A stretch of DNA of 64,000 nucleotides, from positions 1 through 64,000 of the forward strand of contig CAYRFQ010000017.1 of the NCBI GenBank assembly GCA_964423615.1, in the 5' to 3' direction. The DNA is from CAYRFQ01 sp964423615. GTDB lineage: Bacteria > Planctomycetota > Planctomycetia > Gemmatales > Gemmataceae. The translations under genes and the position numbers were made by a program. The notes under the pieces are model-generated. The model was given only the letters and a program-made list of their open reading frames with translations. It had not been told where the DNA came from and did not search any database. Of the stretch, positions 52,181-61,295 are shown piece by piece. Position 1 is the stretch's first letter; the number at the start of each line of letters is the position of its first letter.

Positions 52181-52693
52181 TCAACAGAGCCAAACGCAAT
52201 GTAATATCTGGAGCGGAGGTGTCGAGTAACGACTGGGCCCATGTTGTCTATGGAGACGTTGGGTGTGACTTGGGATCGAGACGACCCAAGCGACTATCGC
52301 ACCGGATTCGAGTTCCGGATGGAGTTCGTCGGCAGACCGTAGGATCAGTCCGTCGGGTTCGATGCAGCAACAACTTGAGCAAGGCCGAGGTTTGGGGGGT
52401 GTCTTGTTGGTAGGCTTCGACTTTTCGTTATCCTGCTTTGGGCTGGATGTGGAGTCGCCTTCCTCGACGGTGTCCAAAGGATCGAGGGATTGAGTTTCAC
52501 AACAACAGCAGGCTGGAGGAGGCGATTGTTGCGAAGTTGATTTGGTGTCGGTGTTGGAAGTTTGTTGTGATTGTTGCGGAAGAAACGCAAAACCTGTGTA
52601 GAACCAAGCTGGAACGTAACAACAGTAACTCGGCGGAAGTGCCAGAGTGAAGCTACAAACAATGATGAGAGAGATGTGCGTTACGTACTTCAT
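52181..52693 (-). CDS. Secreted Cys-cluster protein
   Basis: A 170-residue protein with a leader (THISLIIVCSFTLALPPS). It has clustered Cys: YCCY after the leader, ACCCCET near 62-68 and CSSCCCIEP near 106-114, separated by Ser/Gln/Lys/Pro-rich linkers. The C-terminal stretch is ordinary and ends in Cys. No family is recognised. It is upstream of the Cys-Cys repeat gene on the same strand and both are predicted to be secreted, so they may act together in metal binding or surface cross-linking. Confidence 0.7.
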   Translation of the reverse strand: MKYVTHISLIIVCSFTLALPPSYCCYVPAWFYTGFAFLPQQSQQTSNTDTKSTSQQSPPPACCCCETQSLDPLDTVEEGDSTSSPKQDNEKSKPTNKTPPKPRPCSSCCCIEPDGLILRSADELHPELESGAIVAWVVSIPSHTQRLHRQHGPSRYSTPPLQILHCVWLC

Positions 52694-53019
52694 ACCAACA
52701 TTATTTCCGATTGCTTATCTCCACGTCAAGCCTTGGGTGTCGAGAACTTGTAAAAGTCTCGACATATGTTTTGTTACGAAAACCATCATCGTGTGTTCGT
52801 CTTAGTTTACAATGAGTTTCGTTCTTGCGAGTCAATGCGAGAAGTTACGATATCTACATGGTTGACGAAAAGCCAATCCTCGAAGTCGCTGGAGGTGTCA
52901 TCCGGCCACCGGCGAGACACTTGTGCTACGGCCGCACTCAAAGCGGTGCCGAAGCTGTCGAAGCAACGTGATTCCCATCGGATCACGCCCCCAGGGTCTC
53001 TCATTGGATAAGACATTCT
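52694..53019. other. Divergent intergenic region with one doubtful small frame
   Basis: This 326-base space separates the Cys-cluster gene from the FAD oxidoreductase. A minus-strand frame at 52807-53016 (69 residues) has a protein-like composition (DFEDWLFVNHVDIV) but no ribosome site, so I do not call it. Confidence 0.4.
52700..52729 (-). promoter_or_regulatory. Candidate promoter for the Cys-cluster gene
   Basis: On the minus strand TTGACG (52724-52729) and AATAAT (52700-52705) are 18 bases apart. The -10 ends only seven bases before the ATG at 52693, so a transcript from here would be nearly leaderless. Confidence 0.4.
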
Positions 53020-54525
53020 ATGTTCGATGCTGTAGTGATAGGATCAGGTCCGAACGGTCTCGTTGGTGCGATTACGCTCGCACGACAAGGGTGGTCCGTT
53101 TTAGTTCTTGAGGCGAAAGATCGACCAGGTGGAGCGCTGTACTCGGTCGAAAACACTCGTCCTGGTTTCGTCCACGACGTTGGTGCCGCATTCTTTCCGT
53201 TCGCCAAGGCCAGCCCGGCCTTTCGCGAACTCCAACTCGACGAAGTTGGTCTTCGGTTTGTTGCCGGCAAATACGAGAGTGCCCACCCAGCCCCCGATGG
53301 AACGTGTGCCAGCATTTCCCGAGACATCGCGTTGTCACGGGCTTCGTTTGGCGAAGATGGTGACGCTTGGGCCAAGTTTCACGACTGGGCGAATGCGATG
53401 GGTGATCGATTGCCCGAAGCGTTGCTGGCTCCGTTGGTCGACGTCCGCACGGCTTTTCGGCTCGGTGTCAAAAACATTATCGGGATGGGTCTGGCCGCGA
53501 TGGGTTCGGCGAGTGGGTATGCTCGTTGGAATTTTCGCACGGAAGCAGCTCGCCGAGTGATCCCGGCTTTATCGTTACACGTCGATCTTGGGCCGGCTGA
53601 CTTTACCGGAGGTGCTTTGGGATTGGTCCTTGGGTTGTTGGCCGCGAAGGACGGATTTCTAATTCCGGTTGGCGGTGCGAAGGCCATTACCGATGCGTTG
53701 TTGAAACGGTTCTCACAAGCCGGCGGCAAAGTGCAATACGAGTCGCACGTTGACGAAATTGTAGTTCGAGACAAACGAGCGGTGGCCGTGCGAACATCCA
53801 ACGGTGACGAGATTCCGTTTCGACACGCGGTCCTGGCTGATGTCGGACCACCGTCGTTGTTCTTCCGATTGCTGGACGAGAAACTTGCGCCGTACTGGTT
53901 GCGGAAATCGATCGGCCGATTTCGATATGGGTGGGGTACGTTCAAGATGGACTGGGCCTTGTCGGGTCCGGTGCCCTGGACTTCACCCGAGGCTTGCGAA
54001 GCCGCCGTCGTCCATACCGGCGACAGTCTCCAAGATTTGCAACACTTCACGCAGGAAGTACGTTCGGGTCAGTTACCTTCGAACCCGTATCTTGTTATTG
54101 GCCAACAATCTCTGCTCGATTCGACTCGTGCTCCGGAAGGCCAGCACACGTTGTGGGCGTATTCACGAGTCCCCAACACAATGCCCGGAGGTTGGGAGGG
54201 ACACAAGGAGTTGCTCGCTGACCGGATCGATCAACGCATCGAACAACTCGCTCCCGGTTTCCGAGAACGCATACTTGCAAGGGCCATCCACGCCCCAGCT
54301 GATCTTGAAGCGATGGACGAAAACCTCGTCGATGGTGACCTCGGTGGCGGCAGCGCTCAAATTGATCAGCAACTCTTTCTTCGTCCGACGTTTCCCTATT
54401 TTCGGTATCGAACTCATGTGCGAGGGGTGTACTTGGCGTCGGCGTCAGCGCATCCGGGAGCGGGTGTCCATGGTGCCTGCGGTCGCAATGCAGCGATGAT
54501 GGCCCTGGCGGATGCGAAAAAGTAA
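53020..54525 (+). CDS. FAD-dependent oxidoreductase, phytoene desaturase-like
   Basis: A 501-residue flavoprotein. The dinucleotide motif is VIGSGPNGLVGAITLARQGWSVLVLEA with G8, G10 and G13, followed by RPGGALYS. The C-terminal FAD signature is VRGVYLASASAHPGAGVHGACGRNAA. It belongs to the phytoene dehydrogenase/CrtI-like group that also includes PYROXD2 relatives (NAD(P)/FAD oxidoreductases). No carotenoid genes are adjacent, so the substrate is open. It stands alone on the plus strand. Confidence 0.92.
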   Translation: MFDAVVIGSGPNGLVGAITLARQGWSVLVLEAKDRPGGALYSVENTRPGFVHDVGAAFFPFAKASPAFRELQLDEVGLRFVAGKYESAHPAPDGTCASISRDIALSRASFGEDGDAWAKFHDWANAMGDRLPEALLAPLVDVRTAFRLGVKNIIGMGLAAMGSASGYARWNFRTEAARRVIPALSLHVDLGPADFTGGALGLVLGLLAAKDGFLIPVGGAKAITDALLKRFSQAGGKVQYESHVDEIVVRDKRAVAVRTSNGDEIPFRHAVLADVGPPSLFFRLLDEKLAPYWLRKSIGRFRYGWGTFKMDWALSGPVPWTSPEACEAAVVHTGDSLQDLQHFTQEVRSGQLPSNPYLVIGQQSLLDSTRAPEGQHTLWAYSRVPNTMPGGWEGHKELLADRIDQRIEQLAPGFRERILARAIHAPADLEAMDENLVDGDLGGGSAQIDQQLFLRPTFPYFRYRTHVRGVYLASASAHPGAGVHGACGRNAAMMALADAKK

Positions 54526-54929
54526 GTCCGTGGCGTTTCCTTGAGGACTCAGCGGGTAATGTAGGAGGCAGACGACTAACGTCCGATTTTTTTGGTTTGG
54601 TTTGTGGTGAGAAGGCATTTTGGTTTGCTCAAAGATCGAAGGGGTGGCAAGCTGCCGCAGTCCAAAACCGCGATCCTTCCGGTACCTGGAGCGGTTCCGT
54701 TCGTGTTCCGGGCAGGTCCGCCCGAGAAGATTCTGGGAGGTCTGGTCGTATCGAACTTGGGTCCATTTTCACTGGTCCGTATTGTTGGAGTATCTTGTCA
54801 GGTCGCCAGGAAACTCTCGACATTCCAGCGAGCGAGGACAACGGATACGTGGGCTAGCGGTATAATAAGGTTTCGGTTGTATCCGCTACGAACGAGTGAA
54901 TGGTTGTCGAAAAGAGGAGGGTAGCCAAA
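54526..54929. other. Intergenic region upstream of der
   Basis: These 404 bases hold no recognised gene. A -10-like TATAAT at 54861-54866 lies 63 bp before the der start, in the context GGTATAATA, the same as ahead of apgM. No good -35 is visible. The ribosome site GAGGAGGG is at 54914-54921. Confidence 0.5.
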
Positions 54930-56414
54930 ATGGGATTGCCCACAGTAGCCATCGTTGGCCGCCCGAACGTGGGAAAGTCGTCTTTGTTTAATTGGCTCGC
55001 TGGCAAGCGAATCGCCATCGTAGAACCGACTGCGGGAGTGACTCGAGATCGAATGTCGTACCCTGTGCAAGGCGAAGAACGAATCTTTGACCTCGTCGAT
55101 ACTGGTGGCATTGGGGTCCACGACATGGACGACCTCACCGAAGACATCGAGCGACAGATCGATCATGCGATCCACGAAGCCGACGTCATCGTGTATGTCG
55201 TCGACGTGCGCGACGGCGTGACTCCACTCGACGAAATGGTGGCCGAACGACTGCGGCCTCTCCAGAAAAAAGTGATCTGTGTTGCCAACAAATGCGATTT
55301 TGAGGGTATCGAAACTCAAGCAACGGACTTTTTTCGGTTGGGATACGGATCACCTATTTGTGTGAGCGCTCAGGGGAATCGGAACAAGAAAGAGCTCCTC
55401 AAGAAGATCGAAAACGACCTGCCCGATGGCCCTCTCGAAACGATCGAAGAACCTGTGTTGAAAGTGGCTATTGTGGGCCGACGAAACGTTGGCAAGAGCA
55501 CATTCATCAATCAACTCGCCCAGCAAGAGCGCGTCATCGTGAGCGAGATCGCCGGAACCACACGCGACAGCATCGACGTCCGCTTCGAGAAAGACGGCAA
55601 GGTTATTATTGCGATCGATACTGCCGGTGTCCGACGGCGTGGTAGTATTGCGAACGATATCGAGTGGTACAGCATGGCTCGAGCCGAACGTTCGATTCGT
55701 CGGGCCGACGTCGTCCTTCACTTTCACGACCCGCAAATGACCGTGAGTAAGGTGGACAAACAACTGGCCACTTACATTTTGGAAAACCACAAGCCAGCGG
55801 TGTTCGTGGTCAACAAGTGGGACTTGATGAAGTCCCAACTGGTCACCGGGGAGTTTGCGGACTATCTCCAGAAAGTGTTTCCGAGTTTGAAGTTCGTGCC
55901 GTTTGCGTTCATCACGGCCAAGAGCGGAAAAAACGTGCAAGCTGTTCTGGACCTTGCCCAAACGCTCCACAAGCAAGCGTCTTCGCGGGTCAGCACGGGA
56001 GACTTGAATCGGGTCCTTCGTGAGGCTCTGGAACAACGCGAACCACGTATCAAACACAATCGTCGGCCGAAGGTCTTCTTTGCAACTCAAGTGGCCACCA
56101 ACCCGCCGACGATCGTATTGTTCACGAACGGGCCGGAGTTGTTCGACAATACTTATCAGCGATATCTGCTCACTCAATTTCGCGAGAACCTGCCGTTTAC
56201 CGAGGTTCCGATCAAGCTGGTTTTACGAAATCGCCACGGCGAGGTGTTCAAACATCCGGACGTCGATCCGGAAGTGCCTCTCGAGCATTTGACCGACACG
56301 ACCGAGTTACATCCGGAAGTGCAAGCCCTTGATGAATCGAAAGAGCCACCGAAACGGCGTGCTCGAAAGAAACCAAAGGGGCAATCGAACTCTGGTTTGT
56401 GGACGGACGTGTGA
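54930..56414 (+). CDS. der: Ribosome assembly GTPase Der (EngA)
   Basis: A 494-residue double GTPase. The first G domain has GRPNVGKSS near 10-18, DTGG and NKCD; the second has GRRNVGKST near 187-195, DTAGVRRRG and NKWD. A KH-like domain (about 365-455) follows, with PKVFFATQVATNPPTIVLFTN. It binds the 50S subunit during assembly and is usually essential. A basic tail (PKRRARKKPKG) extends beyond the usual end. I chose the ATG at 54930, preceded by GAGGAGGG. It is a single-gene unit. Confidence 0.97.
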   Translation: MGLPTVAIVGRPNVGKSSLFNWLAGKRIAIVEPTAGVTRDRMSYPVQGEERIFDLVDTGGIGVHDMDDLTEDIERQIDHAIHEADVIVYVVDVRDGVTPLDEMVAERLRPLQKKVICVANKCDFEGIETQATDFFRLGYGSPICVSAQGNRNKKELLKKIENDLPDGPLETIEEPVLKVAIVGRRNVGKSTFINQLAQQERVIVSEIAGTTRDSIDVRFEKDGKVIIAIDTAGVRRRGSIANDIEWYSMARAERSIRRADVVLHFHDPQMTVSKVDKQLATYILENHKPAVFVVNKWDLMKSQLVTGEFADYLQKVFPSLKFVPFAFITAKSGKNVQAVLDLAQTLHKQASSRVSTGDLNRVLREALEQREPRIKHNRRPKVFFATQVATNPPTIVLFTNGPELFDNTYQRYLLTQFRENLPFTEVPIKLVLRNRHGEVFKHPDVDPEVPLEHLTDTTELHPEVQALDESKEPPKRRARKKPKGQSNSGLWTDV

Positions 56415-56579
56415 AGGCGAGATTTTCAAGGACGACAGCGACGTCGAGCTGCGCTGCGGATTCTTGTCTGTCGGAAATCGGGGTCGTCCTCTTGAGCCTG
56501 TTCCACGTTTCGCCACAATAAAAACGAGATAGACTGAGGGCATTTCAATTGCATTTCTCCCGGAAAGTCGAGGTGGATC

Positions 56580-57392
56580 TTGTTTTATATCGTTGGCACC
56601 GTGCTTCTGATGGGACTGATTATCGGAGTGGTACTTGCCATCGGGACGTTGATCATTCAGAGCACGTTTTACACCGAACCGACGAGTGGAGTCCTCTGGC
56701 AAGCACCAGCGACGGCAGGAGGAATTACTGTATTCCTGTTGCTGTGGTGTTTTTTCAACGTGTGGGGTTCCGGGACGCGGCAAGACTATGTTCCCTATCC
56801 GACGATCTTTGGCTTTCCAGCGAGCGTGGACTTGACGGAGGAGCCTCTTCCGGGTTTCTGGTCGGTCAAAGGGACCGGCTCCTCAAATCTCGTCCAAGAT
56901 GAGAATGGCAAATGGGTTTACGCCGAAGGCTCGGGGGACACCCAAAAGACCAAATACGTTTTGAAAAAGAAGGTGGAAGTTTCGGGGAATTTGGTCACGT
57001 CGTATTACGTGGAAGAAAACAATCCCTCACGTCCCTGGAATCCGGCCAAAGTTGTGGCGATCATCATCGAATACGAAGATCGAGAGATTCGCTTTCAACG
57101 CACTGAAACGGACAGCGAGGATGCTTTCGCTTTTGTGAGTGACGACGGTTGGACCATGCGGATGTATCGCAATGGCGGAGCCACGACACCTTTTCGGTTT
57201 CCGACAGGGTTGTTTCTGGTGTGCCTTTTTCTCAACACTTTTCATTTGGGACTTTGGTTTACTGGGCTCTGGTTGGTTCTTCGGTTTCAGTGGTTTCACG
57301 CCCTGTTGATATCGCTGGCGTTTTGGGTTCCGGTGACGTTGATTGCTCTGCCAGGGCTCCTTGGAGAAGCCGCCAAGTTGGGAGCAAGTTGA
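56580..57392 (+). CDS. Hypothetical membrane protein
   Basis: A 270-residue protein with an N-terminal TM helix (VGTVLLMGLIIGVVLAIGTLII), a second near 46-61 (GGITVFLLLWCFFNVW), a soluble middle of about 130 residues and two or three C-terminal helices (GLFLVCLFLNTFHLGLWF, ALLISLAFWVPVTLIALPG). The start is TTG at 56580 with GAGG six bases upstream. No family is recognised. It lies 165 bp after der on the same strand. Confidence 0.75.
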   Translation: MFYIVGTVLLMGLIIGVVLAIGTLIIQSTFYTEPTSGVLWQAPATAGGITVFLLLWCFFNVWGSGTRQDYVPYPTIFGFPASVDLTEEPLPGFWSVKGTGSSNLVQDENGKWVYAEGSGDTQKTKYVLKKKVEVSGNLVTSYYVEENNPSRPWNPAKVVAIIIEYEDREIRFQRTETDSEDAFAFVSDDGWTMRMYRNGGATTPFRFPTGLFLVCLFLNTFHLGLWFTGLWLVLRFQWFHALLISLAFWVPVTLIALPGLLGEAAKLGAS

Positions 57393-57453
57393 AAAGCTAG
57401 GTTGGGTGAGAGGCGAAAGTAGGAATTGTTGGAGAGGAGTGGTAGGGAGAATC

Positions 57454-57482
57454 AAAAACGAACTTGAGAACTCTCAAGCTCG
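57454..57482 (-). terminator. Rho-independent terminator after tRNA-His
   Basis: On the minus strand a ten-base-pair hairpin, CGAGCTTGAG-AGTT-CTCAAGTTCG with one G-T wobble, is followed by TTTTT. It lies ten bases beyond the tRNA 3' end. The hairpin can also form on the plus strand downstream of the membrane-protein gene. Confidence 0.8.
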
Positions 57483-57492
57483 TTTGGAAACG

Positions 57493-57567
57493 GGTGGCTG
57501 ACCGGATTCGAACCGGCGACATCCAGAACCACAATCTGGCGCTCTAACCGACTGAGCTACAGCCACC
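57493..57567 (-). tRNA. tRNA-His (GUG)
   Basis: The minus strand folds into a full cloverleaf. The acceptor stem is GTGGCTG/CAGCCAC, the D arm contains AGCTCAGTCGGTTAGAGC, the anticodon stem is CCAGA-TTGTGGT-TCTGG with anticodon GTG, and the T arm is CCGG-TTCGAAT-CCGG. The extra G-1 opposite discriminator C73, the histidine identity pair, is encoded at 57567 and 57493. CCA is not encoded. Confidence 0.97.
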
Positions 57568-57582
57568 AACGATACAAAATGC

Positions 57583-57610
57583 ATAGTAACTAATCGGCAC
57601 AAAAAGGCAA
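57583..57610 (-). promoter_or_regulatory. Candidate tRNA-His promoter
   Basis: On the minus strand TTGCCT (57605-57610) and TACTAT (57583-57588) are 16 bases apart, about 15 bp upstream of the tRNA 5' end. Confidence 0.5.
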
Positions 57611-57693
57611 GTGGTCTCATCTGCCTTTCTCTAGACAATCGAACTATCCCAAAGGTTCTCTTTGTTTTTCATGACCTGTGCACTGTTCAGATT

Positions 57694-57710
57694 CGTTAAC
57701 GTTGTTAACG
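57694..57710. promoter_or_regulatory. Short perfect inverted repeat
   Basis: CGTTAAC-GTT-GTTAACG is a 7-bp perfect inverted repeat with a three-base centre, the size of a dimeric repressor site. It lies 127 bp upstream of the tRNA-His start and 234 bp upstream of the small secreted frame. The rest of 57568-57943 shows no gene. Confidence 0.35.
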
Positions 57711-57943
57711 CAAGCGTACACTCTCGGAACAGTCAGAATTATGATTTCTGGAAAAAGACATCGTGAAAATCATGCAATTCCACACAGTTTGTCTGTTTCA
57801 TCCCATGGGGAAAATAGTCTGATTCCGGCATAAGAGTTGCCCGATAACACAACTGCTGCAACAGCAAGACAAGAAGGCCCGGCTCATTCTTTGGAGCATG
57901 GGCGCCGTGGTGGGTTCCATTGGGTTGAAAAGGGGATAGAGTC

Positions 57944-58129
57944 ATGGAGTTTCGTTGGGCAGCAGCAATTGCGTTATGGACTTTGCTTTCCGGACCAATC
58001 TTCTACTCGCCAAGCGGCCTTCCTGAATCCGCCACTGGAAGCGACCAAGCGAACGTTGGCGAACAGACTCAGCCCATCAAGATCGAGGTCACTCCGAGGG
58101 CGCCTTTTCCTGAAGGCACCAAACGGTAA
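57944..58129 (+). CDS. Small putative secreted protein
   Basis: A 61-residue frame with AAGGGG eight bases upstream of the ATG. The first 25 residues are hydrophobic (RWAAAIALWTLLSGPIFY) and the rest is polar, rich in Glu, Gln and Pro. No family is recognised. It points toward the convergent anti-sigma gene. The ribosome site and leader favour a real gene; the short length is the main doubt. Confidence 0.45.
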   Translation: MEFRWAAAIALWTLLSGPIFYSPSGLPESATGSDQANVGEQTQPIKIEVTPRAPFPEGTKR

Positions 58130-58278
58130 CAAGAGGCTGCCACTCGAGCTGCCTTCTTTCTTCAACAGATTCACGTTCCAGGAAGTCCAGAACCACGCAG
58201 CTTGCGTGGTTCTTATTGTTTCGCTGGTGAGCTTCGAGGAAAATCCGAGAAGTGGTTCGGCGGGTGAGAATCCATTCT

Positions 58279-59466
58279 TTAGACACTGACGTCGTGTAGA
58301 ACAAAGACGATTTGTTTGGTTCCTGGACGACCTGGAAGGCGCGAACGCAGGAAGCGCCTAATGGTTGATTTCGCCGAGTTCTCATCGGAGGAGTTGGCGG
58401 CGAGCATGATGGCCAATCGTTGTGGTCGTTTTTTCTCGTTAGGCTTAGTGGGAAGTGGTTCGAGTTCTTCGGCGTCGACACTAAGAAGTTTAGCCACTTT
58501 CGCTCGGTCTTCCTTCTGGGATTTCGTTAGCTGGATGATTCTTACGGGACTCTCATCGCTTCCGCGGTTCTCGCCGAGCGTTTCGAAAATCTTATTGAGT
58601 TCTTTGTCGAACACGTTTTCAAGAAAAACGACGTAGGATTGTCTTTGCTTTGGTTCGACAGGCTTCTTTCGCTTACTTTTGCTCGGCAGAGCCGTAAGTA
58701 ACTGAATTTTAAGAGGTTTGAGTGCCTTTTTGAGCCGAGCAATGGTCTTGGCCTGATCCCAACATTGGACATCGAACTGGAAAGCGTCATGCTTTTGCAG
58801 TTGGGCTTGAAGTTTAGGCCAAGTCTTGAGTCGCTGGTAGTCAGCTCCGGCGAACTCCAACAAGATGTCATTGTCGGGTTGGCTTTGTTTAATCGGAATC
58901 CTTTTTTTTAGAGGCTTTTTTTGAGGCTTGTTCTCTCGGTCGACCATTTGGTCTTTGGGCTGAAACTTCTCATTGTTCGAGGCGAAATAGGAAAAAGAGG
59001 TGATGACGACGGCTAGAAACATCACCAAAGCAACGACCCAGGCTGCCCAGTTCAATTGACCATGAGACGCTCGTGCCAAGAGTCTTTTGCCGGGAAAGCT
59101 GACAGGGAGTTCCTCCAACGACTCCGCAGGTACGGTCGGAGGAGACGGGTTGGGAGGAATCGTTGTAACAGTCGTTGGGACTGTTTCGGGCCCCGATGTT
59201 GTTGTTGGAGCGCTTGGCAGTGCCGGGAACGTCCCGGTATCGAGTCCTTGTTCGACGATGGTGTTGACGATCCGTTCGGAAAAGTCTGTTGGGAGTGTGT
59301 CGGGTGAGAGTGCTGTCAAACGTCTGGAGTCACTTTCCAGTTTTTTGACGAACATCCTCGCTCGGCGAGAGGATCCCAGCAACGACTCCGCTTGGCGGAG
59401 TTCCTGAGGAGATAACTCTCCATCGACGTAAGCCGTCAACAATTCTTTGTGTTCGTCCGATAGCAT
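58279..59466 (-). CDS. Anti-sigma factor, zinc-finger-type start, one TM helix
   Basis: A 395-residue protein. The N-terminus, DEHKELLTAYVDGELSPQEL, is the anti-sigma helix region but lacks the zinc-binding HxxxCxxC. A Pro/Thr-rich linker leads to one TM helix (WAAWVVALVMFLAVVITSF near 150-168) and a 225-residue C-terminal domain of two ferredoxin-like repeats. It follows the sigma factor gene and should hold it at the membrane. I chose the ATG at 59466; a TTG at 59628 overlapping the sigma stop is in frame but its added residues are not family-like. Confidence 0.8.
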   Translation of the reverse strand: MLSDEHKELLTAYVDGELSPQELRQAESLLGSSRRARMFVKKLESDSRRLTALSPDTLPTDFSERIVNTIVEQGLDTGTFPALPSAPTTTSGPETVPTTVTTIPPNPSPPTVPAESLEELPVSFPGKRLLARASHGQLNWAAWVVALVMFLAVVITSFSYFASNNEKFQPKDQMVDRENKPQKKPLKKRIPIKQSQPDNDILLEFAGADYQRLKTWPKLQAQLQKHDAFQFDVQCWDQAKTIARLKKALKPLKIQLLTALPSKSKRKKPVEPKQRQSYVVFLENVFDKELNKIFETLGENRGSDESPVRIIQLTKSQKEDRAKVAKLLSVDAEELEPLPTKPNEKKRPQRLAIMLAANSSDENSAKSTIRRFLRSRLPGRPGTKQIVFVLHDVSV

Positions 59467-59624
59467 GGCAGCACGCAACACTTTCCCGAAACAACGGATG
59501 TCCTTGCTGGTTGACAAAATAGAAACTTGATTCCACCTACCTTCATCAGCAAGTGCGTGATGAAATTCGTGAAGGCAGGCGGACACATATTCGAAGCCAA
59601 AACAAACCAGACGGTTTGGCTCCT

Positions 59625-60236
59625 TCAACCGGTCTCATCTTCTCCATTGTTAGCCTCGTTAGTCTCGTCGTCACTGGATTCTTCGCCTTGGAGGAGTTCG
59701 CGAAGCTCCAAACGGGCACGATGGAGTCGGCTGCGGATGGTCCCAATCGGGACTTCCAAGAGTTCGGCCATTTCTTCGTATTTGTGGCCTTCGATGTCTT
59801 TCAACACAAGCACCGTACGATGCTCCGGTGAAAGCCGAGCGAGGGCGTTCCTTAGCGATTGCTCTTCTTCGGCCATTTCGAGAGCGTGGCCGGGTCGACT
59901 GCTTTCGGAGGAGTCGAGAGGATCTATCAATTGCCCGGAATCGGGATGTCCGTCAATACTGATCATTGATTTCTGCTTGCGTTTCAAGCTAATCGCAGTA
60001 TTGATGGCAATGCGGTAAATCCAGGTAAAAAAAAGCGAGTCACCTTTGAAACTAGCGAGCGATTGATAAGCGTGAAGGAAAGCTTCTTGCACGACATCCT
60101 GAGCGTCTTCAGAGTTGCCGATCATTCGCAAGACGGTGTTGTACAACCGGTTTTGGTATCGATGAACCAGCTCACCGAAGGCAGCCGGGCGACCCTCAAG
60201 GCATTCGGTGATTAGAGTGCGGTCATCAACGCTCAC
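59625..60236 (-). CDS. ECF-type RNA polymerase sigma factor
   Basis: A 203-residue sigma factor. Region 2 contains AFGELVHRYQNRLYNTVLRM and DAQDVVQEAFLHAYQSLASFKG; region 4 contains LARLSPEHRTVLVLKDIEGH and VPIGTIRSRLHRARLELREL. It belongs to the extracytoplasmic-function RpoE-like class. I chose GTG at 60236 because a promoter of the ECF type lies just upstream and the family starts here; the frame is open to 60338. The anti-sigma gene is next in the operon. Confidence 0.93.
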   Translation of the reverse strand: MSVDDRTLITECLEGRPAAFGELVHRYQNRLYNTVLRMIGNSEDAQDVVQEAFLHAYQSLASFKGDSLFFTWIYRIAINTAISLKRKQKSMISIDGHPDSGQLIDPLDSSESSRPGHALEMAEEEQSLRNALARLSPEHRTVLVLKDIEGHKYEEMAELLEVPIGTIRSRLHRARLELRELLQGEESSDDETNEANNGEDETG

Positions 60237-60258
60237 AGTTACTCTCACACTAAATTTG

Positions 60259-60284
60259 GACGGACCGCCGATATCCACGGTTCC
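60259..60284 (-). promoter_or_regulatory. Candidate autoregulatory ECF promoter
   Basis: On the minus strand GGAAC (60280-60284) and CGTC (60259-60262) are separated by exactly 17 bases, the classical RpoE/ECF -35/-10 arrangement. It sits 23 bp upstream of the GTG start of the sigma gene, as expected for self-activation. Confidence 0.55.
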
Positions 60285-60493
60285 GGAAAACGAAAAACTT
60301 TGTGGGTCTGTATAGACCTGGGAGAGAAGAGCACCCAATCCGTCTTATTGTTGTTGTCTGGATTCGGTTCTTCGAGGGAAAATCCTTGGTTCCAACAAGG
60401 TAAGAGGAGTTACCAGTCCCTTTCCTTTATACACTAGCCAGGACCAGTAAGAAAAAATCTTTCCGAGGAATTCGGATCATTCGGAGAATCGTC

Positions 60494-61192
60494 GTGGAGC
60501 ATCACAGCGAACGAACGAGTCCTGCAAGCGGTTTCGGAGTCATTTGGGACCTCGACGGGACGTTGGTTGACACAGGGGAACTGCACTTCGAGGCGTGGGT
60601 AAAGCTAGCAAGCAGCCGGGGCTGGCCTTTCACACGCGAGGATTTTGCAGCGACGTTTGGACGTCGCAACCCAGAAATTATACGGCAACTGTTTGGACAG
60701 GACTTTGACGATCAGGAAATTCATCAAATCGGCGAAGAAAAGGAAGAACTCTATCGGGCCGAGGCTTCGAATGGAGTTGCCTTGCTTCCCGGAGTGAGTC
60801 ACGTCCTTCCAGAACTCCGACGGGCAGGCTTTCGGCAAATCGTGGGATCGAGCGCACCCCGAAAGAACATCGAATTGTTACTGAAAATTACTGGTGCAGG
60901 CGAATGTCTCACGGATTTCGTCGGTAGTGAGGACACCGACCGAGGAAAGCCAGACCCGCAAGTGTTTCTTCAGGCTGCCGAGCGAATCGCCATCGGACCG
61001 GAGAAGTGCATCGTCGTCGAAGATGCCGTGGCCGGAGTGGAGGCCGCCAAGGCCGGAGGCATGAAGGCCATCGCCGTCACCTTTGTTGGGCACCACAGCG
61101 AAGATAGCCTCCGCCGAGCCGGAGCCGACCTGGTCGTTCCGACGTTAGAAGAATTGACTGTAGCGAAATGTTTGGAACTCCTTGGAGTTTGA
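60494..61192 (+). CDS. HAD-family phosphatase, beta-phosphoglucomutase-like
   Basis: A 232-residue HAD-IA hydrolase. Motif I is WDLDGTLVDTGELH near 18-31, motif II the Ser of IVGSSAPRKN near 116-125 and motifs III/IV are DRGKPDPQVFLQAAE and CIVVEDAVAGVEAAKAGGM. The small helical cap after motif I is of the beta-PGM/sugar-phosphatase kind. It probably removes phosphate from a sugar phosphate. The start is GTG at 60494 with GGAG seven bases upstream. Confidence 0.92.
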   Translation: MEHHSERTSPASGFGVIWDLDGTLVDTGELHFEAWVKLASSRGWPFTREDFAATFGRRNPEIIRQLFGQDFDDQEIHQIGEEKEELYRAEASNGVALLPGVSHVLPELRRAGFRQIVGSSAPRKNIELLLKITGAGECLTDFVGSEDTDRGKPDPQVFLQAAERIAIGPEKCIVVEDAVAGVEAAKAGGMKAIAVTFVGHHSEDSLRRAGADLVVPTLEELTVAKCLELLGV

Positions 61193-61295
61193 GGTCGTTG
61201 GTCGTCGGATTTGTTTCGAGCGGGACAAGGACGAAATGACATTTGGGATTTTTTGGAGCGAGTGAAGAGCGGTACGAATGGAATGATGACTCGCC

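Noticed and set aside
52807..53016. A 69-residue minus-strand frame
   Set aside because: Its composition is plausible but it has no ribosome site, no recognised family and no partner, so it was not called.
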